Positions 42,088 to 50,385 are shown, counted from the first letter of the stretch. The stretch: 64,000 nucleotides of DNA from Micromonospora sp. WMMD961 (GCF_029626145.1 NZ_JARUBJ010000002.1:5119501-5183500); one strand, 5' to 3'. Translations and numbers: made by a program. The notes: a model not told the origin generated them from the letters alone.

Positions 42088-43132
42088 CGGTTCCCCCAGC
42101 AGGCGTCGGGCGACGGGTCGGCACACAGCAGACGGTCGGGCAGGTGTCCCACATCGGCAGGTCGCCGAGGCGGCGGCGCAGTTGTGCGCCGTCCGGGTCG
42201 GTCCGCTCGGTGACCAGCTCCCGCACCATGGTCACGAAGCGCCTGTCGGTGCCGGGGGTGGCGGCCCGGACGAAGTCGAGGCCGAGCTGCTTGGCCGTCT
42301 CCAGTGCCTCGGTGTCCAGGTCCCACACGACCTCGAGGTGGTCGGAGACGAAGCCGATCGGGCTGACCACCACCCCGGTGGTGCCGCCCTGGGCGAGGGC
42401 GGCCAGGTGGTCGTTGACGTCCGGTTCCAGCCACGGCACCTGGGGTGGGCCGGAGCGGCTCTGCCAGACCAGGTCGTACTCCAGGTCCGGTGCGGCGGCT
42501 TCGGCCACGAGCCGGGCGGTCTCGCGTAGCTGTGCCTCGTACCGGCCACCGTGCGGGCCCGCGTTTGCCGCCATCGAGGTGGGGATGGAGTGGGCGGTGA
42601 AGACCAGCCGGGTGGTGCCTCGCTTCGCGGGGTCGAGTTGGGCGAGGGCCGCCCGGACCGCGTCGACGTGTGGCTCGACGAAGCCGGGGTGGTCCCAGAA
42701 CTGGCGCAGCTTCTCGATCACCGGGGCGTCCGAGCCGACAGCGGCCCGGGCGGCGGCGATGTCCTCCTGGTACTGCCGGCAGGACGAGTAGCCGCCGTAC
42801 GCGCTGGTGACGAAGGCCAGCGCCCGGGTGACCCCGTCGTCGCGCATCCGGGTCACCGTGTCGGCGAGCATCGGGTCCCAGTTGCGGTTGCCCCAGTAGA
42901 CCGGCAGGTCGACACCGTTCGCGGCGAAGTCGGCGCGGACGGCCGCCAACAGCTCGCGGTTCTGCTGGTTGATCGGGGACACCCCGCCGAAGTGCTGGTA
43001 GTGCTCGGCGACCTCGGCCAGCCGCTCGGGCGGCACGCCTCGGCCGCGGGTCACGTTCTGCAGGAACGGCATCACGTCCTCGGGCCGTTCGGGCCCGCCG
43101 AAGGACACCAGCACCACCGCGTCGTACGACAT
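42080..43132 (-). CDS. hemH: Ferrochelatase (coproporphyrin type)
   Basis: 350 aa. Inserts ferrous iron into the porphyrin. In actinobacteria this is the coproporphyrin ferrochelatase of the coproheme route. Family motifs: VLVSFGGPERPEDV, VYWGNRNWDPML, FTAHSIPTSM (catalytic His) and SPIGFVSDHLEVVWDLD. Cys residues at SSCRQYQ and in the C-terminal TCPTVCC could hold a [2Fe-2S] cluster, as in some actinobacterial enzymes. It follows fabI after 124 bp, which include the hairpin at 43199-43252, so it may have its own promoter. Confidence 0.93.
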   Translation of the reverse strand: MSYDAVVLVSFGGPERPEDVMPFLQNVTRGRGVPPERLAEVAEHYQHFGGVSPINQQNRELLAAVRADFAANGVDLPVYWGNRNWDPMLADTVTRMRDDGVTRALAFVTSAYGGYSSCRQYQEDIAAARAAVGSDAPVIEKLRQFWDHPGFVEPHVDAVRAALAQLDPAKRGTTRLVFTAHSIPTSMAANAGPHGGRYEAQLRETARLVAEAAAPDLEYDLVWQSRSGPPQVPWLEPDVNDHLAALAQGGTTGVVVSPIGFVSDHLEVVWDLDTEALETAKQLGLDFVRAATPGTDRRFVTMVRELVTERTDPDGAQLRRRLGDLPMWDTCPTVCCVPTRRPTPAGGTDA

Positions 43133-43198
43133 GGGGTCATTCTCGCCCCTCGGCCGGACGGCTCGGCGACGCCCCCTGCCCCCGAGTGCGGCCGACGT

Positions 43199-43252
43199 GT
43201 TAGGAAGGGCCCCTTGCTCTACACGAGGCGTTAACAGGGGGCCCTTCCTTAC
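43199..43252. repeat. Palindrome with gttaggaagggcccc arms
   Basis: Arms 43199-43216 and 43235-43252 pair at 16 of 18 positions, with an 18-base loop. It sits immediately after fabI and before hemH (both minus). It may act as a terminator or attenuator within the cluster. It resembles a dispersed repeat I associate with Micromonospora genomes, not verified here. Confidence 0.75.
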
Positions 43253-43256
43253 CGCG

Positions 43257-44024
43257 TCAGGCGCCGATGGCGTGGTAGCCGCCGTCGACGTGCACGATCT
43301 CGCCGGTGGTGGCCGGGAACCAGTCGGAGAGCAGCGCCAGGCACGCCTTCGCGGCGGGCTCCTGGTCGGTGAGGTTCCAGCCCAGCGGGGCCCGTTCGGT
43401 CCAGGCGTCCTCGAACTGGTCGAAGCCGGGGATCGACTTCGCGGCGATGGTGCGCAGCGGCCCGGCGGCGACCAGGTTGCTGCGGATGCCCTGCTTGCCC
43501 AGGTGCAGCGCCAGGTAGCGGGACGCCGACTCCAGGCCGGCCTTGGCCACGCCCATCCAGTCGTAGACCGGCCAGGCCTTCGTCGCGTCGAAGGTCAGGC
43601 CGACCACCGCACCGCCGGGCGACATCAGCGGCAGCGCCGCCATCGCGAGGGACTTGTACGAGAAGGTGGAGACGTGCAGGGCGGTCGCCACGTCCTCCCA
43701 CGGCGCGTCGAGGAAGCCGCCGCCGAGGCAGCTCTGCGGGGCGAACCCGATCGAGTGCACGACGCCGTCGAGGCCGTCGACGTGCTCGCGTACCCGGTCG
43801 GCGAGGCTGGCCAGGTGCTCGGTGTTGGTGACGTCCACCTCGATGACCGGCGCCGGCTCGGGCAGCCGCTTGGCGATCCGCTCGACCAGGGAGAGCCGGC
43901 CGTAGCCGGTGAGCACGACCTGCGCGCCATTCTCCTGGGCGAGCTTCGCCACCGAGAAGGCGATCGAGGCGTCGGTGATGACACCGGTGACGAGCAGCCG
44001 CTTACCGGCGAGCAGTCCGGACAT
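43257..44024 (-). CDS. fabI: Enoyl-[ACP] reductase (InhA-like)
   Basis: 255 aa short-chain dehydrogenase-type reductase of fatty-acid elongation. The N-terminal NAD motif has the FabI pattern (VTGVITDASIAFSVAK instead of TGxxxGIG). Active-site Tyr and Lys lie in the VYDWMGVAKAGLESASRYLA segment (YX6K), close to InhA. It follows fabG by 30 bp on the same strand, matching the mabA-inhA order of mycobacteria. It is the target class of triclosan and isoniazid-type inhibitors. Confidence 0.93.
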   Translation of the reverse strand: MSGLLAGKRLLVTGVITDASIAFSVAKLAQENGAQVVLTGYGRLSLVERIAKRLPEPAPVIEVDVTNTEHLASLADRVREHVDGLDGVVHSIGFAPQSCLGGGFLDAPWEDVATALHVSTFSYKSLAMAALPLMSPGGAVVGLTFDATKAWPVYDWMGVAKAGLESASRYLALHLGKQGIRSNLVAAGPLRTIAAKSIPGFDQFEDAWTERAPLGWNLTDQEPAAKACLALLSDWFPATTGEIVHVDGGYHAIGA

Positions 44025-44054
44025 CCGGGGGTTCCTCCGTACGTAGATGAGGGG

Positions 44055-44759
44055 TCAGTGGCCCATGCCGAGGCCGCCGTCGACCGGGATCACGGCGCCG
44101 GAGACGTACCCGGCGCTGTCGGAAGCCAGCCAGGTGACCACCCCGGCGACCTCGTCCGGGCTGGCCATCCGCCCGGCCGGGATCGACTTGCGGATCTCCG
44201 CCTTGCGGTCGTCGGACAGGCCGGCGGTCATGTCCGTGTCGATGAAGCCGGGCGCCACCACGTTCGCGGTGATGTTGCGGCTGCCCAGTTCCCGGGTGAT
44301 CGAGCGGGCCACGCCGACCAGACCGGCCTTGCTGGCGGCGTAGTTGACCTGCCCCGCGCCACCGGCGAGACCGACGACCGACGAGATGAAGATCATACGG
44401 CCCCACTTGGCGCGGAGCATCTTGCCGGAGGCGCGCTTGGCGACCCGGAACGCGCCGGTGAGGTTGGTGTCCAGCACACCGGTGAACTGCTCCTCGGTCA
44501 TCCGCAGCAGCAGCGTGTCGGCGGTCATGCCGGCGTTGGCGACCAGCACCTCGACCGGGCCCAGCTCGGCCTCGACGGCGTCGAACGCGGCGTCGACAGA
44601 GGCGGCGTCGGTGACGTCGGCGCGTACGCCGAACAGCCCCTCGGGAGCGTCGCCGCTGCGGTGGGTGACCGCCACCCGGTCGCCCTGCTTGGCGAAGGCC
44701 TGCGCGATGGCGAGGCCGATCCCCCGGTTGCCCCCGGTCACCAGCACGGTACGGGCCAC
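44055..44759 (-). CDS. fabG: 3-oxoacyl-[ACP] reductase (MabA/FabG1-like)
   Basis: 234 aa, reduces the beta-keto group in fatty-acid synthesis. TGGNRGIG near the start, NAGMT in the NNAG position, Ser in ISSVVG, and catalytic YAASK. Closest in form to mycobacterial MabA. GTG 44759 has AAGGGGG 6 nt upstream. It is first in the fabG-fabI-hemH-HAD cluster, the same order as mabA-inhA-hemZ in mycobacteria. A candidate operator lies upstream at 44806-44819. Confidence 0.93.
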   Translation of the reverse strand: MARTVLVTGGNRGIGLAIAQAFAKQGDRVAVTHRSGDAPEGLFGVRADVTDAASVDAAFDAVEAELGPVEVLVANAGMTADTLLLRMTEEQFTGVLDTNLTGAFRVAKRASGKMLRAKWGRMIFISSVVGLAGGAGQVNYAASKAGLVGVARSITRELGSRNITANVVAPGFIDTDMTAGLSDDRKAEIRKSIPAGRMASPDEVAGVVTWLASDSAGYVSGAVIPVDGGLGMGH

Positions 44760-44805
44760 TGTTCCCCCTTGCTCAGCTGATCTCAGTCGCAGGCGAGCCT
44801 AGGCG

Positions 44806-44819
44806 TTACCCGCAGGTAA
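44806..44819. promoter_or_regulatory. Inverted repeat upstream of fabG
   Basis: ttacc-cgca-ggtaa lies just outside a minus-strand TAGGCT-type -10 element (44802-44797). The location fits an operator for a fatty-acid regulator, which is inferred. The gap 44760-44913 also carries the plus-strand kinase promoter. Confidence 0.4.
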
Positions 44820-44900
44820 GCGCTAACGGGAGCCGTGTCACACCGGGGTACGGCACGGCAATCAACCCCTGGTGGCACGCCTCGTGACGAGGTCGGCCCG

Positions 44901-44906
44901 TAGCCT
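44901..44906 (+). promoter_or_regulatory. -10 element of a leaderless promoter
   Basis: TAGCCT, then seven bases to GTG 44914. No ribosome site is visible. Confidence 0.5.
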
Positions 44907-44913
44907 CCGGGTG

Positions 44914-46143
44914 GTGAACTGGCGACCGATCACCGTGGCCCTCGGTGGCCTCGGGCAGACCCTGTGGGGCCGGGACGCGCCGCCCGGTCGGCCGCTGCTG
45001 GCTCGTTGGCCCGGGCCGGCCCGCTACGCCGCGCCGGTCGGGCTGCTGGCCGCGCTCGGCCTCTTCCTGATCACGCTGACCCTGGAGACCGAGTGGGGCC
45101 TGCCAGTCCCGGTCGCGGTGCTGTTCGCGGCGATGACGGTGGCGCCGCTGCTGGCGCTGCCCCGGCGTCCGCTGCTGGCCTGGCGGCTGACGGTGCTGGC
45201 CCTGCTGATCTGCACGTTCAACGCGCCGGCCGACCAGTCCTGGCCGTGGACCCCACCGCTGGCGCTCGGGTCGGTCGCGGTGCTGGCGGTGGTCGTGGCG
45301 CGGGTCGACCGGCCGGTGCTGGTCTGGGTGGTGGCGATCAGCACGGTGCCGGTGTTCACCCTGGTCCATCCCGACAACCGGGTGCCTGTCCTGCTGCTGC
45401 TCGGCGCGTTGGCGATCGTCGGCGACCTGATCCGACGCAACCGGCTGTCCCGGCGCGAGCTGGCCGCGCAGACCGAGCGCAACGAGCGGGAGCAGGAACG
45501 CCGGGCGGTGCTGGAGGAACGCACCAGGATCGCCCGGGAGCTGCACGACGTGGTGGCCCACCACATGTCGCTGATCGCGGTGCAGGCGGAGACGGCCCCG
45601 TACCGGCTGACGGACGTGCCGGCCCCGACGGCTGCCGAGTTCGTCGCCATCGCCGCCTCGGCCCGCGACGCGCTGACCGACATGCGGCGACTGTTGGGGG
45701 TGCTGCGCAGCGAGACGACCGGGCCGCAGACCGCGCCGCAACCGGACCTGGCCGACCTGGGCGCGATGGTCGACGCGGCACGCCGGGCCGGGCTGCCGGT
45801 CACCCTGGACGCCGGGCCGGCGGACGACGGGCGGGTGCCCGCGCCGGTCGGGCTGGCCGCGTACCGCATCGTGCAGGAGGGCCTGGCCAACGCGGCCCGC
45901 CACGCGGCCGGCGCCGCGGTGCGCGTCACCGTCCGCGCCGGTCCTTCCGGCCTGGGGGTACGCGTCGAGAACTCCCCGGCCGACGCCCGGCCGACCGGCG
46001 ACGGCGACCCCGGCCACGGCCTGACCGGTATGCGGGAGCGGGCCACCTCACTGGGCGGTACGTTCAGCGCCGGGCCGCTGCCCGACGGGGGTTACGCGGT
46101 GGTGGCCGAACTGCCGTACGACGCGGAGGGCGGGGACCGATGA
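44914..46143 (+). CDS. Two-component sensor histidine kinase (NarL/DesK type)
   Basis: 409 aa. N-terminal membrane region with about five helices, up to residue 170. A coiled linker leads to the HisKA_3 box RIARELHDVVAHHMSLIAVQ with the phosphorylated His. The HATPase domain (YRIVQEGLANAARHA, then GHGLTGMRERATSLGG) completes it. The stimulus is unknown. The response regulator starts 4 bp inside its stop (ATGA). GTG 44911 is an equal alternative start. Confidence 0.92.
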   Translation: MNWRPITVALGGLGQTLWGRDAPPGRPLLARWPGPARYAAPVGLLAALGLFLITLTLETEWGLPVPVAVLFAAMTVAPLLALPRRPLLAWRLTVLALLICTFNAPADQSWPWTPPLALGSVAVLAVVVARVDRPVLVWVVAISTVPVFTLVHPDNRVPVLLLLGALAIVGDLIRRNRLSRRELAAQTERNEREQERRAVLEERTRIARELHDVVAHHMSLIAVQAETAPYRLTDVPAPTAAEFVAIAASARDALTDMRRLLGVLRSETTGPQTAPQPDLADLGAMVDAARRAGLPVTLDAGPADDGRVPAPVGLAAYRIVQEGLANAARHAAGAAVRVTVRAGPSGLGVRVENSPADARPTGDGDPGHGLTGMRERATSLGGTFSAGPLPDGGYAVVAELPYDAEGGDR

Positions 46144-46802
46144 TCCGGGTGCTGATCGCCGACGACCAGGCGATGGTCCGGCAGGGCTTCGGTGCGCTGC
46201 TCGCCGCCCAACCGGACCTGCTGGTGGTGGGCGACGCCGCCGACGGCGCGCAGGCCGTCACCGCGGCCCGCCAACTCGACCCGGACGTGGTGTTGATGGA
46301 CGTCCGGATGCCGGTGATGGACGGGCTGGCCGCCACCCGCAAGCTGCTCGGTGACCGCTCGGCGCAGCGACCGCGGGTGCTCATCCTCACCACCTTCGAC
46401 CTGGACGACTACGTGTACGAGGCGCTGCGCGCCGGGGCCAGTGGGTTCCTGCTCAAGGACGCCCCGGCAGCGGATCTGGTGCAGGCGGTGCGGGTGGTGG
46501 CCGCCGGGGACGCGCTGCTCGCCCCGGCGGTCACCCGCCGGCTGATCGCCGAGTTCGCGGCCCGCCCGGAGCGCCGCCGTCCGCGCCCCACCGACCTGGC
46601 CGGGCTCACCCCCCGCGAGACCGAGGTGCTGCGGTTGATCGCCCGGGGCCGCAACAACGCGGAGATCGCCGCCGACCTGGTGGTGGCCGAGCAGACCGTG
46701 AAGACCCACGTCGGGCGGATCCTGGCGAAGCTGGGTCTGCGCGACCGGGCCCAGGCGGTGGTGCTGGCGTACGAGACGGGTCTGGTGGCCGCCGGGGAGT
46801 AG
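46140..46802 (+). CDS. Two-component response regulator (NarL/LuxR type)
   Basis: 220 aa. Receiver domain with acidic DD in LIADDQAMVRQ, phosphoacceptor Asp in VLMDVRMPVMDG and Lys in LKDAP. The C-terminal LuxR helix-turn-helix is LTPRETEVLRLIARGRNNAE. It overlaps the kinase gene by 4 bp, making a standard pair. Its regulon cannot be told, but the DUF1023-like gene and the acyltransferase follow. A hairpin terminator lies at 46804-46836. Confidence 0.94.
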   Translation: MIRVLIADDQAMVRQGFGALLAAQPDLLVVGDAADGAQAVTAARQLDPDVVLMDVRMPVMDGLAATRKLLGDRSAQRPRVLILTTFDLDDYVYEALRAGASGFLLKDAPAADLVQAVRVVAAGDALLAPAVTRRLIAEFAARPERRRPRPTDLAGLTPRETEVLRLIARGRNNAEIAADLVVAEQTVKTHVGRILAKLGLRDRAQAVVLAYETGLVAAGE

Positions 46803-46803
46803 C

Positions 46804-46836
46804 CCCGGGGAGCCAGTCCACAGACGGCTCCCCGGG
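46804..46836 (+). terminator. 11-bp hairpin after the response regulator
   Basis: Arms 46804-46814 and 46826-46836 (cccggggagcc and its complement) around an 11-base loop. They start 2 bp after the stop. Confidence 0.7.
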
Positions 46837-46867
46837 ATGACGACCGGATGCCGGCCGCCCGCGCACT

Positions 46868-46895
46868 CTCCCTCCGGACGACATTCCGGAGGGAG
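46868..46895 (+). promoter_or_regulatory. Hairpin that hides the ribosome-binding site
   Basis: Arms ctccctccgg (46868-46877) and ccggagggag (46886-46895) are perfectly paired around an 8-base loop. The right arm contains the ggaggg Shine-Dalgarno of the ATG at 46902, so translation would be repressed when folded. It may be an RNA thermometer, a coupling device or a chance result of GC-rich sequence. Confidence 0.6.
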
Positions 46896-46901
46896 AACGT
46901 G

Positions 46902-47855
46902 ATGCGACGACGAGGTGCCGGTCGGGCGGCGGTGGCCGCGTTGCTCGGCGTGAACCTGGTGCTGCCGGCCCGACCCGAGCCGGTCGCGGCGGCGGGTTTC
47001 GTCGAGGCGTACCCGGTCACGGCGGCGGCGATGCGCGCGGCCGGCCCCCCGTACGCGGACTGGGCGGCCGACGGGCGCAGGTTCCTGACGTTCGACACGC
47101 GTGGCGACGGGCGTGCGGTCGAGGTGTTCGGCGACCTGGCCGACGCGGACCGGATCGCGGTGCTGGTGCCGGGGGTGGGGAGCACCCTGGCCGACTTCGA
47201 CCGGGGGTTGGGCGGGGTGGCTTACCGGGCGCCGGCGGTGCAGGCGGGGCAGCTCTACCGGGAGCTACGGGCGACCGAGCCGGCGGCGCGGGTGGCGGTG
47301 CTGGCCTGGCTGGGTTACGACCCGCCGGACGGGGTGCTGACCGCGGCCGGTGGCGTCAGCGCCCGGCGTGGCGCGGCCGGGCTGACCCCGCTGCTGCGGG
47401 AGCTGGCCGCTCGACGTCCGGGGGCGACGATCACGTTGGTCGGGCACAGCTACGGGGCGTTGGTGGTGTCGCTGGCGGCGGCCGACGCCCCCGCCCAGGT
47501 CACCGACGTGGTCAGTCTCGGTGGTGTGGGCGCCGGGGTGCAGCACGCCGACGATCTGCCCGGCCGGCGGCGGTTCTGGGCGGCGGAGGCGCCGAGCGAC
47601 TGGATCCGCCGGGTGCCGCCGATCCGCCTGCTCGGCCTGGGTTTCGGCCGTCGTCCCGGCGACGAGGGGTTCGGCGCGCGCCCCCTCCCGGTCGCCGGGG
47701 TGGCCGGGCACGACGGTTACCTCGCGCCCGGCAGCGCCACGCTGGTCGCGACGGCGACGGTGGTGCTCGGCGGCTCCGACGCGGTGCTGCTCGGCGGCTC
47801 CGACGCGGTGCTGCGCGCCAACGTCGACGCCGGCCGGGTCGGGGACGCCCGGTGA
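46902..47855 (+). CDS. Secreted alpha/beta hydrolase, DUF1023-like
   Basis: 317 aa. Ala-rich N-terminal signal sequence (AGRAAVAALLGVNLVLPARP, cleavage near residue 30). The nucleophile elbow is VGHSYGALV. A catalytic His is likely in VAGHDGYL near the C-terminus. These match the actinobacterial DUF1023 alpha/beta hydrolase group, which is mostly of unknown substrate. It has a GTGA overlap with the acyltransferase downstream. Confidence 0.75.
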   Translation: MRRRGAGRAAVAALLGVNLVLPARPEPVAAAGFVEAYPVTAAAMRAAGPPYADWAADGRRFLTFDTRGDGRAVEVFGDLADADRIAVLVPGVGSTLADFDRGLGGVAYRAPAVQAGQLYRELRATEPAARVAVLAWLGYDPPDGVLTAAGGVSARRGAAGLTPLLRELAARRPGATITLVGHSYGALVVSLAAADAPAQVTDVVSLGGVGAGVQHADDLPGRRRFWAAEAPSDWIRRVPPIRLLGLGFGRRPGDEGFGARPLPVAGVAGHDGYLAPGSATLVATATVVLGGSDAVLLGGSDAVLRANVDAGRVGDAR

Positions 47856-49084
47856 GCCGGGACCGGGCCGTCGACGCGTTGCGGGCGTACGCGATCGGCG
47901 GGGTGGTGCTGGGGCACTGGCTGGTCACCGGGCTGGTGCTGACCGGCGACGGTGGGCTGCACCAGGCCAGTCCACTGACCGCCCTGCCTGGTCTGGCCCC
48001 GGTGACCTGGGTGTTGCAGACGCTCGGGCTGTTCTTCTTCACGGCCGGTTTCGGGTCGACCCGATCGTTGGCCGGGCACCGGGCAGGCTCGGGCGGTTGG
48101 CTGGCCCGTCGGCTGCGACGGCTGCTGCTGCCGACGGTGGCGCTGCTCGGGGTGGGCGCGGCGGTGTTGCTCGCCGCCACCGTCGCCGGAACGTCGGACG
48201 ACACGCTTTCCGTCGCGCTCCGACTCGCGGTCAGTCCACTGTGGTTTCTGGTGCCGCTGGCGTTCCTGGTCGCGGTGACCAGCCCGCTGCTCGCCGCCGT
48301 ACGCCGCTGGGGGGTGGCCCGGAGCGTCGCCCCGGCGGTGGCGGTGGTCGCGGCGGTCGACCTGACCGTACGCCTGCTACCGGCCGGCACCCACCTGCCA
48401 CCGGTCACCGTGCTGGCGGCCTGGTCGGTGCCGTATCTGCTGGGCGTGGCGCACGCCGACGGGCGGTTGCGCGGCCGGCGGGTGGCCGGCACGCTGGCGG
48501 CCGGCGGGGTTGCCGCGCTCGGGGCGTTGCTGGCGCTGGGCTATCCGGTGAGCGCGGTCGGGGTGCCCGGGGCCGGGGTGTCCAACCTGAACCCGCCGTC
48601 ACTGCTGGCGGTGGCGCTGGCGGTCACCCAGGTCGGGTTGGGTCTGCTGGCTCGGCCGACGCTGGAACGGCTGCTGACCCGGCCGCTACCGGGCCGGGCG
48701 GTGACCGAGGTGAACCGGCACGCGGTCCGGATCTACCTGTGGCACCAGCCGATCCTGGTGACGGTGACCGCGCTCACCGCCCGCAGCGGGCTGACCCTGC
48801 CGGGGCTGCACACCGCGCCGGACGGCCCGGGCTGGGTGTTGGCGCGTTTCGGCTGGCTGCCGCTGCTGGCCGCGGCGCTGGTCACGGTGGTGCGGACGGG
48901 CCGGACGCGGTCGGCGCGACAACCGGGTGGTGGAGGAGTTGCCAGCCGGTCGGCCGAGTACGCCGCAACGGCGCCGCCGGTGTACGCTCATCGACGTTCC
49001 GGCCCGCCCGACTTGCAGGAGGTGATCGCTGTGCGAGATAGCGATCCTCCCAGTCGTGGCCGGGCCGATGGTCAGCCCCGCTGA
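47852..49084 (+). CDS. Acyltransferase-3 family membrane protein
   Basis: 410 aa, with the RX10H motif at R11/H22 (ALRAYAIGGVVLGHW) and about ten membrane segments. Its paralogue is at 10791-12296. It is translationally coupled to the upstream hydrolase (GTGA), so the two may act on the same cell-surface or secreted product. The last 50 residues are hydrophilic and low in order, and the final 17 codons are also the small frame at 49031, which has a near-perfect ribosome site. The C-terminal tail may therefore be read-through of a leader region rather than part of the protein. Confidence 0.83.
   Translation: MSRDRAVDALRAYAIGGVVLGHWLVTGLVLTGDGGLHQASPLTALPGLAPVTWVLQTLGLFFFTAGFGSTRSLAGHRAGSGGWLARRLRRLLLPTVALLGVGAAVLLAATVAGTSDDTLSVALRLAVSPLWFLVPLAFLVAVTSPLLAAVRRWGVARSVAPAVAVVAAVDLTVRLLPAGTHLPPVTVLAAWSVPYLLGVAHADGRLRGRRVAGTLAAGGVAALGALLALGYPVSAVGVPGAGVSNLNPPSLLAVALAVTQVGLGLLARPTLERLLTRPLPGRAVTEVNRHAVRIYLWHQPILVTVTALTARSGLTLPGLHTAPDGPGWVLARFGWLPLLAAALVTVVRTGRTRSARQPGGGGVASRSAEYAATAPPVYAHRRSGPPDLQEVIAVRDSDPPSRGRADGQPR
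49031..49084 (+). CDS. Possible 17-residue leader peptide
   Basis: GTG at 49031 is preceded 5-6 nt upstream by aggaggtgatc, a full match to the anti-Shine-Dalgarno region, and encodes VRDSDPPSRGRADGQPR before the stop. A TACGCT -10-like element lies at 48983-48988 (extended TG). The frame is the same as the acyltransferase tail. Short, Arg/Pro-rich and followed by a structured noncoding region, it resembles a regulatory leader peptide. No downstream target gene on this strand other than the 28-codon frame at 49278 is evident. Confidence 0.45.
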   Translation: MRDSDPPSRGRADGQPR

Positions 49085-49277
49085 GCCACGACTCAGTCTG
49101 GTGAGCTGACCCCGCTTCGCTCCCCACCACTTCGGTCCACGCCGAGGTGCCTGTGCCGCACCGCCCGATTCCGGGCGGTCGCCGGGAGCTGCCCGGTCAC
49201 GACTTCGTGTGCGCGTCCCCACCCCCTGCGGTCCGCCCCCGCATCGCGGACCGTCCAGCCGCCACCCGGAGCCGTCC

Positions 49278-49364
49278 ATGAGCCGCTACGTCGCCCCGCT
49301 GGGCTTCACCCTTGCCGCCGTCTGGGTGGCCGTCGTCTTCGTCCTGGCCGGCGGCGGTCACTGA
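49278..49364 (+). CDS. Predicted 28-residue membrane peptide
   Basis: The frame starts at ATG 49278 and encodes a short basic start, then a single hydrophobic segment (LAAVWVAVVFVLAGGG) and a stop. It lies 194 bp after the leader frame at 49031. No clear ribosome site is seen, so the call is weak. It resembles other single-helix small proteins of unknown role. Confidence 0.4.
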   Translation: MSRYVAPLGFTLAAVWVAVVFVLAGGGH

Positions 49365-49398
49365 ACCGTGCCGGCCGGCGGTCGCCGTCTCGTGGCCG

Positions 49399-49427
49399 GC
49401 CGGCGGCGGTCGCTGACCACCGCCGGC
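49399..49427. terminator. Hairpin between small frame and VWA gene
   Basis: Arms 49399-49411 and 49415-49427 pair at 12 of 13 positions with a 3-base loop. It sits 7 bp from the stop of the convergent VWA-domain gene. Confidence 0.65.
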
Positions 49428-49434
49428 CCACCGT

Positions 49435-50385
49435 TCAGAGCATCCGGGACGACCAGAGCAGGCTGAGCGCGCCGGCGCAGAGCGCCAACAACAGGGCGAT
49501 CCCCGCGTACCACTGGGTCACCTCGCGCGGCTCGGTACGGAACCCGATCGAACTGCCCATGTCCTGGTACACCTGCTTCAGCTCGCTCACCGACGCCGCC
49601 TCGTAGAAGTAGCCCTCGGTGGTCTCGGCAAGATCGGCGAGCGCCGACCGGTCCACCGGCACCCGCTGCAACTGCCCGCCGATGTCCACCTGACCGGTGT
49701 CGGTGCCGAAGGCGATGGTGGAAACCGGGACGTTGGCCGCCTGCGCGGCCGCCGCCGCCTCCTCCACCGCCCGCCCGGAGGTGCGGAAACCGTCGGAGAG
49801 CAGCACGATCCGGGCTGGCGGGATGCCCGCCGCCCCGTCGGCCGGCACCGAACGGATCGCCTCCAGACAGGTGAACACCGCCTCGCCGGTCGCGGTCGCC
49901 TCGGCCAGCACCAGCCCGTCGATGGCACTGGTCACCGCGTCCCGGTCCTTGCCCGGCGGCACCAGCACGTTGGCCGCCTTGGCGAACGACACCAGGCCCA
50001 GGTTGTAGCTCTCCGGCAGTTCGCCGACGAACTGCTTGGCCGCCTCCTGGGCCGCCTCCAACCGGTTCGGCGCCACGTCGTCGGCCTGCATGGACAGCGA
50101 CACGTCGATGGCGAGCATCACGGTGGCCCGCTCCAGCGGCTCCTTGGTGTCCACCGCGGGCCGGGCCAGCGCGCTGGCCAGCACCAGCAGGCAGAGCAGG
50201 AACGCGGTCGCCGGGACGTGCCGACGCCAACCGAGCCCTTTCGGCGCCAGCGTACGCAGCAGGTCCACGTTCGTGAACCGCATCGCGTACGCCCGGCGGT
50301 GCAGCTGCCGCCAGATGTAGAACGCGGCAAGGGCGAGCACCGGCAGCACGGCCAGCAGCCACCACGGTTGCATGAAACGGATCAT
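49435..50385 (-). CDS. VWA-domain membrane protein (BatA-like)
   Basis: 316 aa. Membrane helices lie near residues 8-24 and at the C-terminus (YAGIALLLALCAGALSLL), flanking a von Willebrand A domain with the MIDAS motif DVSLSMQADD and later LLSDGFRTSG. It is the last gene of the moxR-DUF58-VWA operon. Such sets are thought to help fold or assemble complexes under MoxR ATPase action. ATG 50385 overlaps the DUF58 stop by 4 bp. Confidence 0.9.
   Translation of the reverse strand: MIRFMQPWWLLAVLPVLALAAFYIWRQLHRRAYAMRFTNVDLLRTLAPKGLGWRRHVPATAFLLCLLVLASALARPAVDTKEPLERATVMLAIDVSLSMQADDVAPNRLEAAQEAAKQFVGELPESYNLGLVSFAKAANVLVPPGKDRDAVTSAIDGLVLAEATATGEAVFTCLEAIRSVPADGAAGIPPARIVLLSDGFRTSGRAVEEAAAAAQAANVPVSTIAFGTDTGQVDIGGQLQRVPVDRSALADLAETTEGYFYEAASVSELKQVYQDMGSSIGFRTEPREVTQWYAGIALLLALCAGALSLLWSSRML

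Noticed and set aside
44964..46802. 612-codon frame that seems to fuse a kinase region and the response regulator
   Set aside because: The first 390 codons are out of frame with the true kinase. The regulator starts at ATG 46140, overlapping the kinase stop.
49085..49277. Known riboswitch after the short leader frame
   Set aside because: The gap is GC-rich and can fold, but I could not match it to a named riboswitch class.
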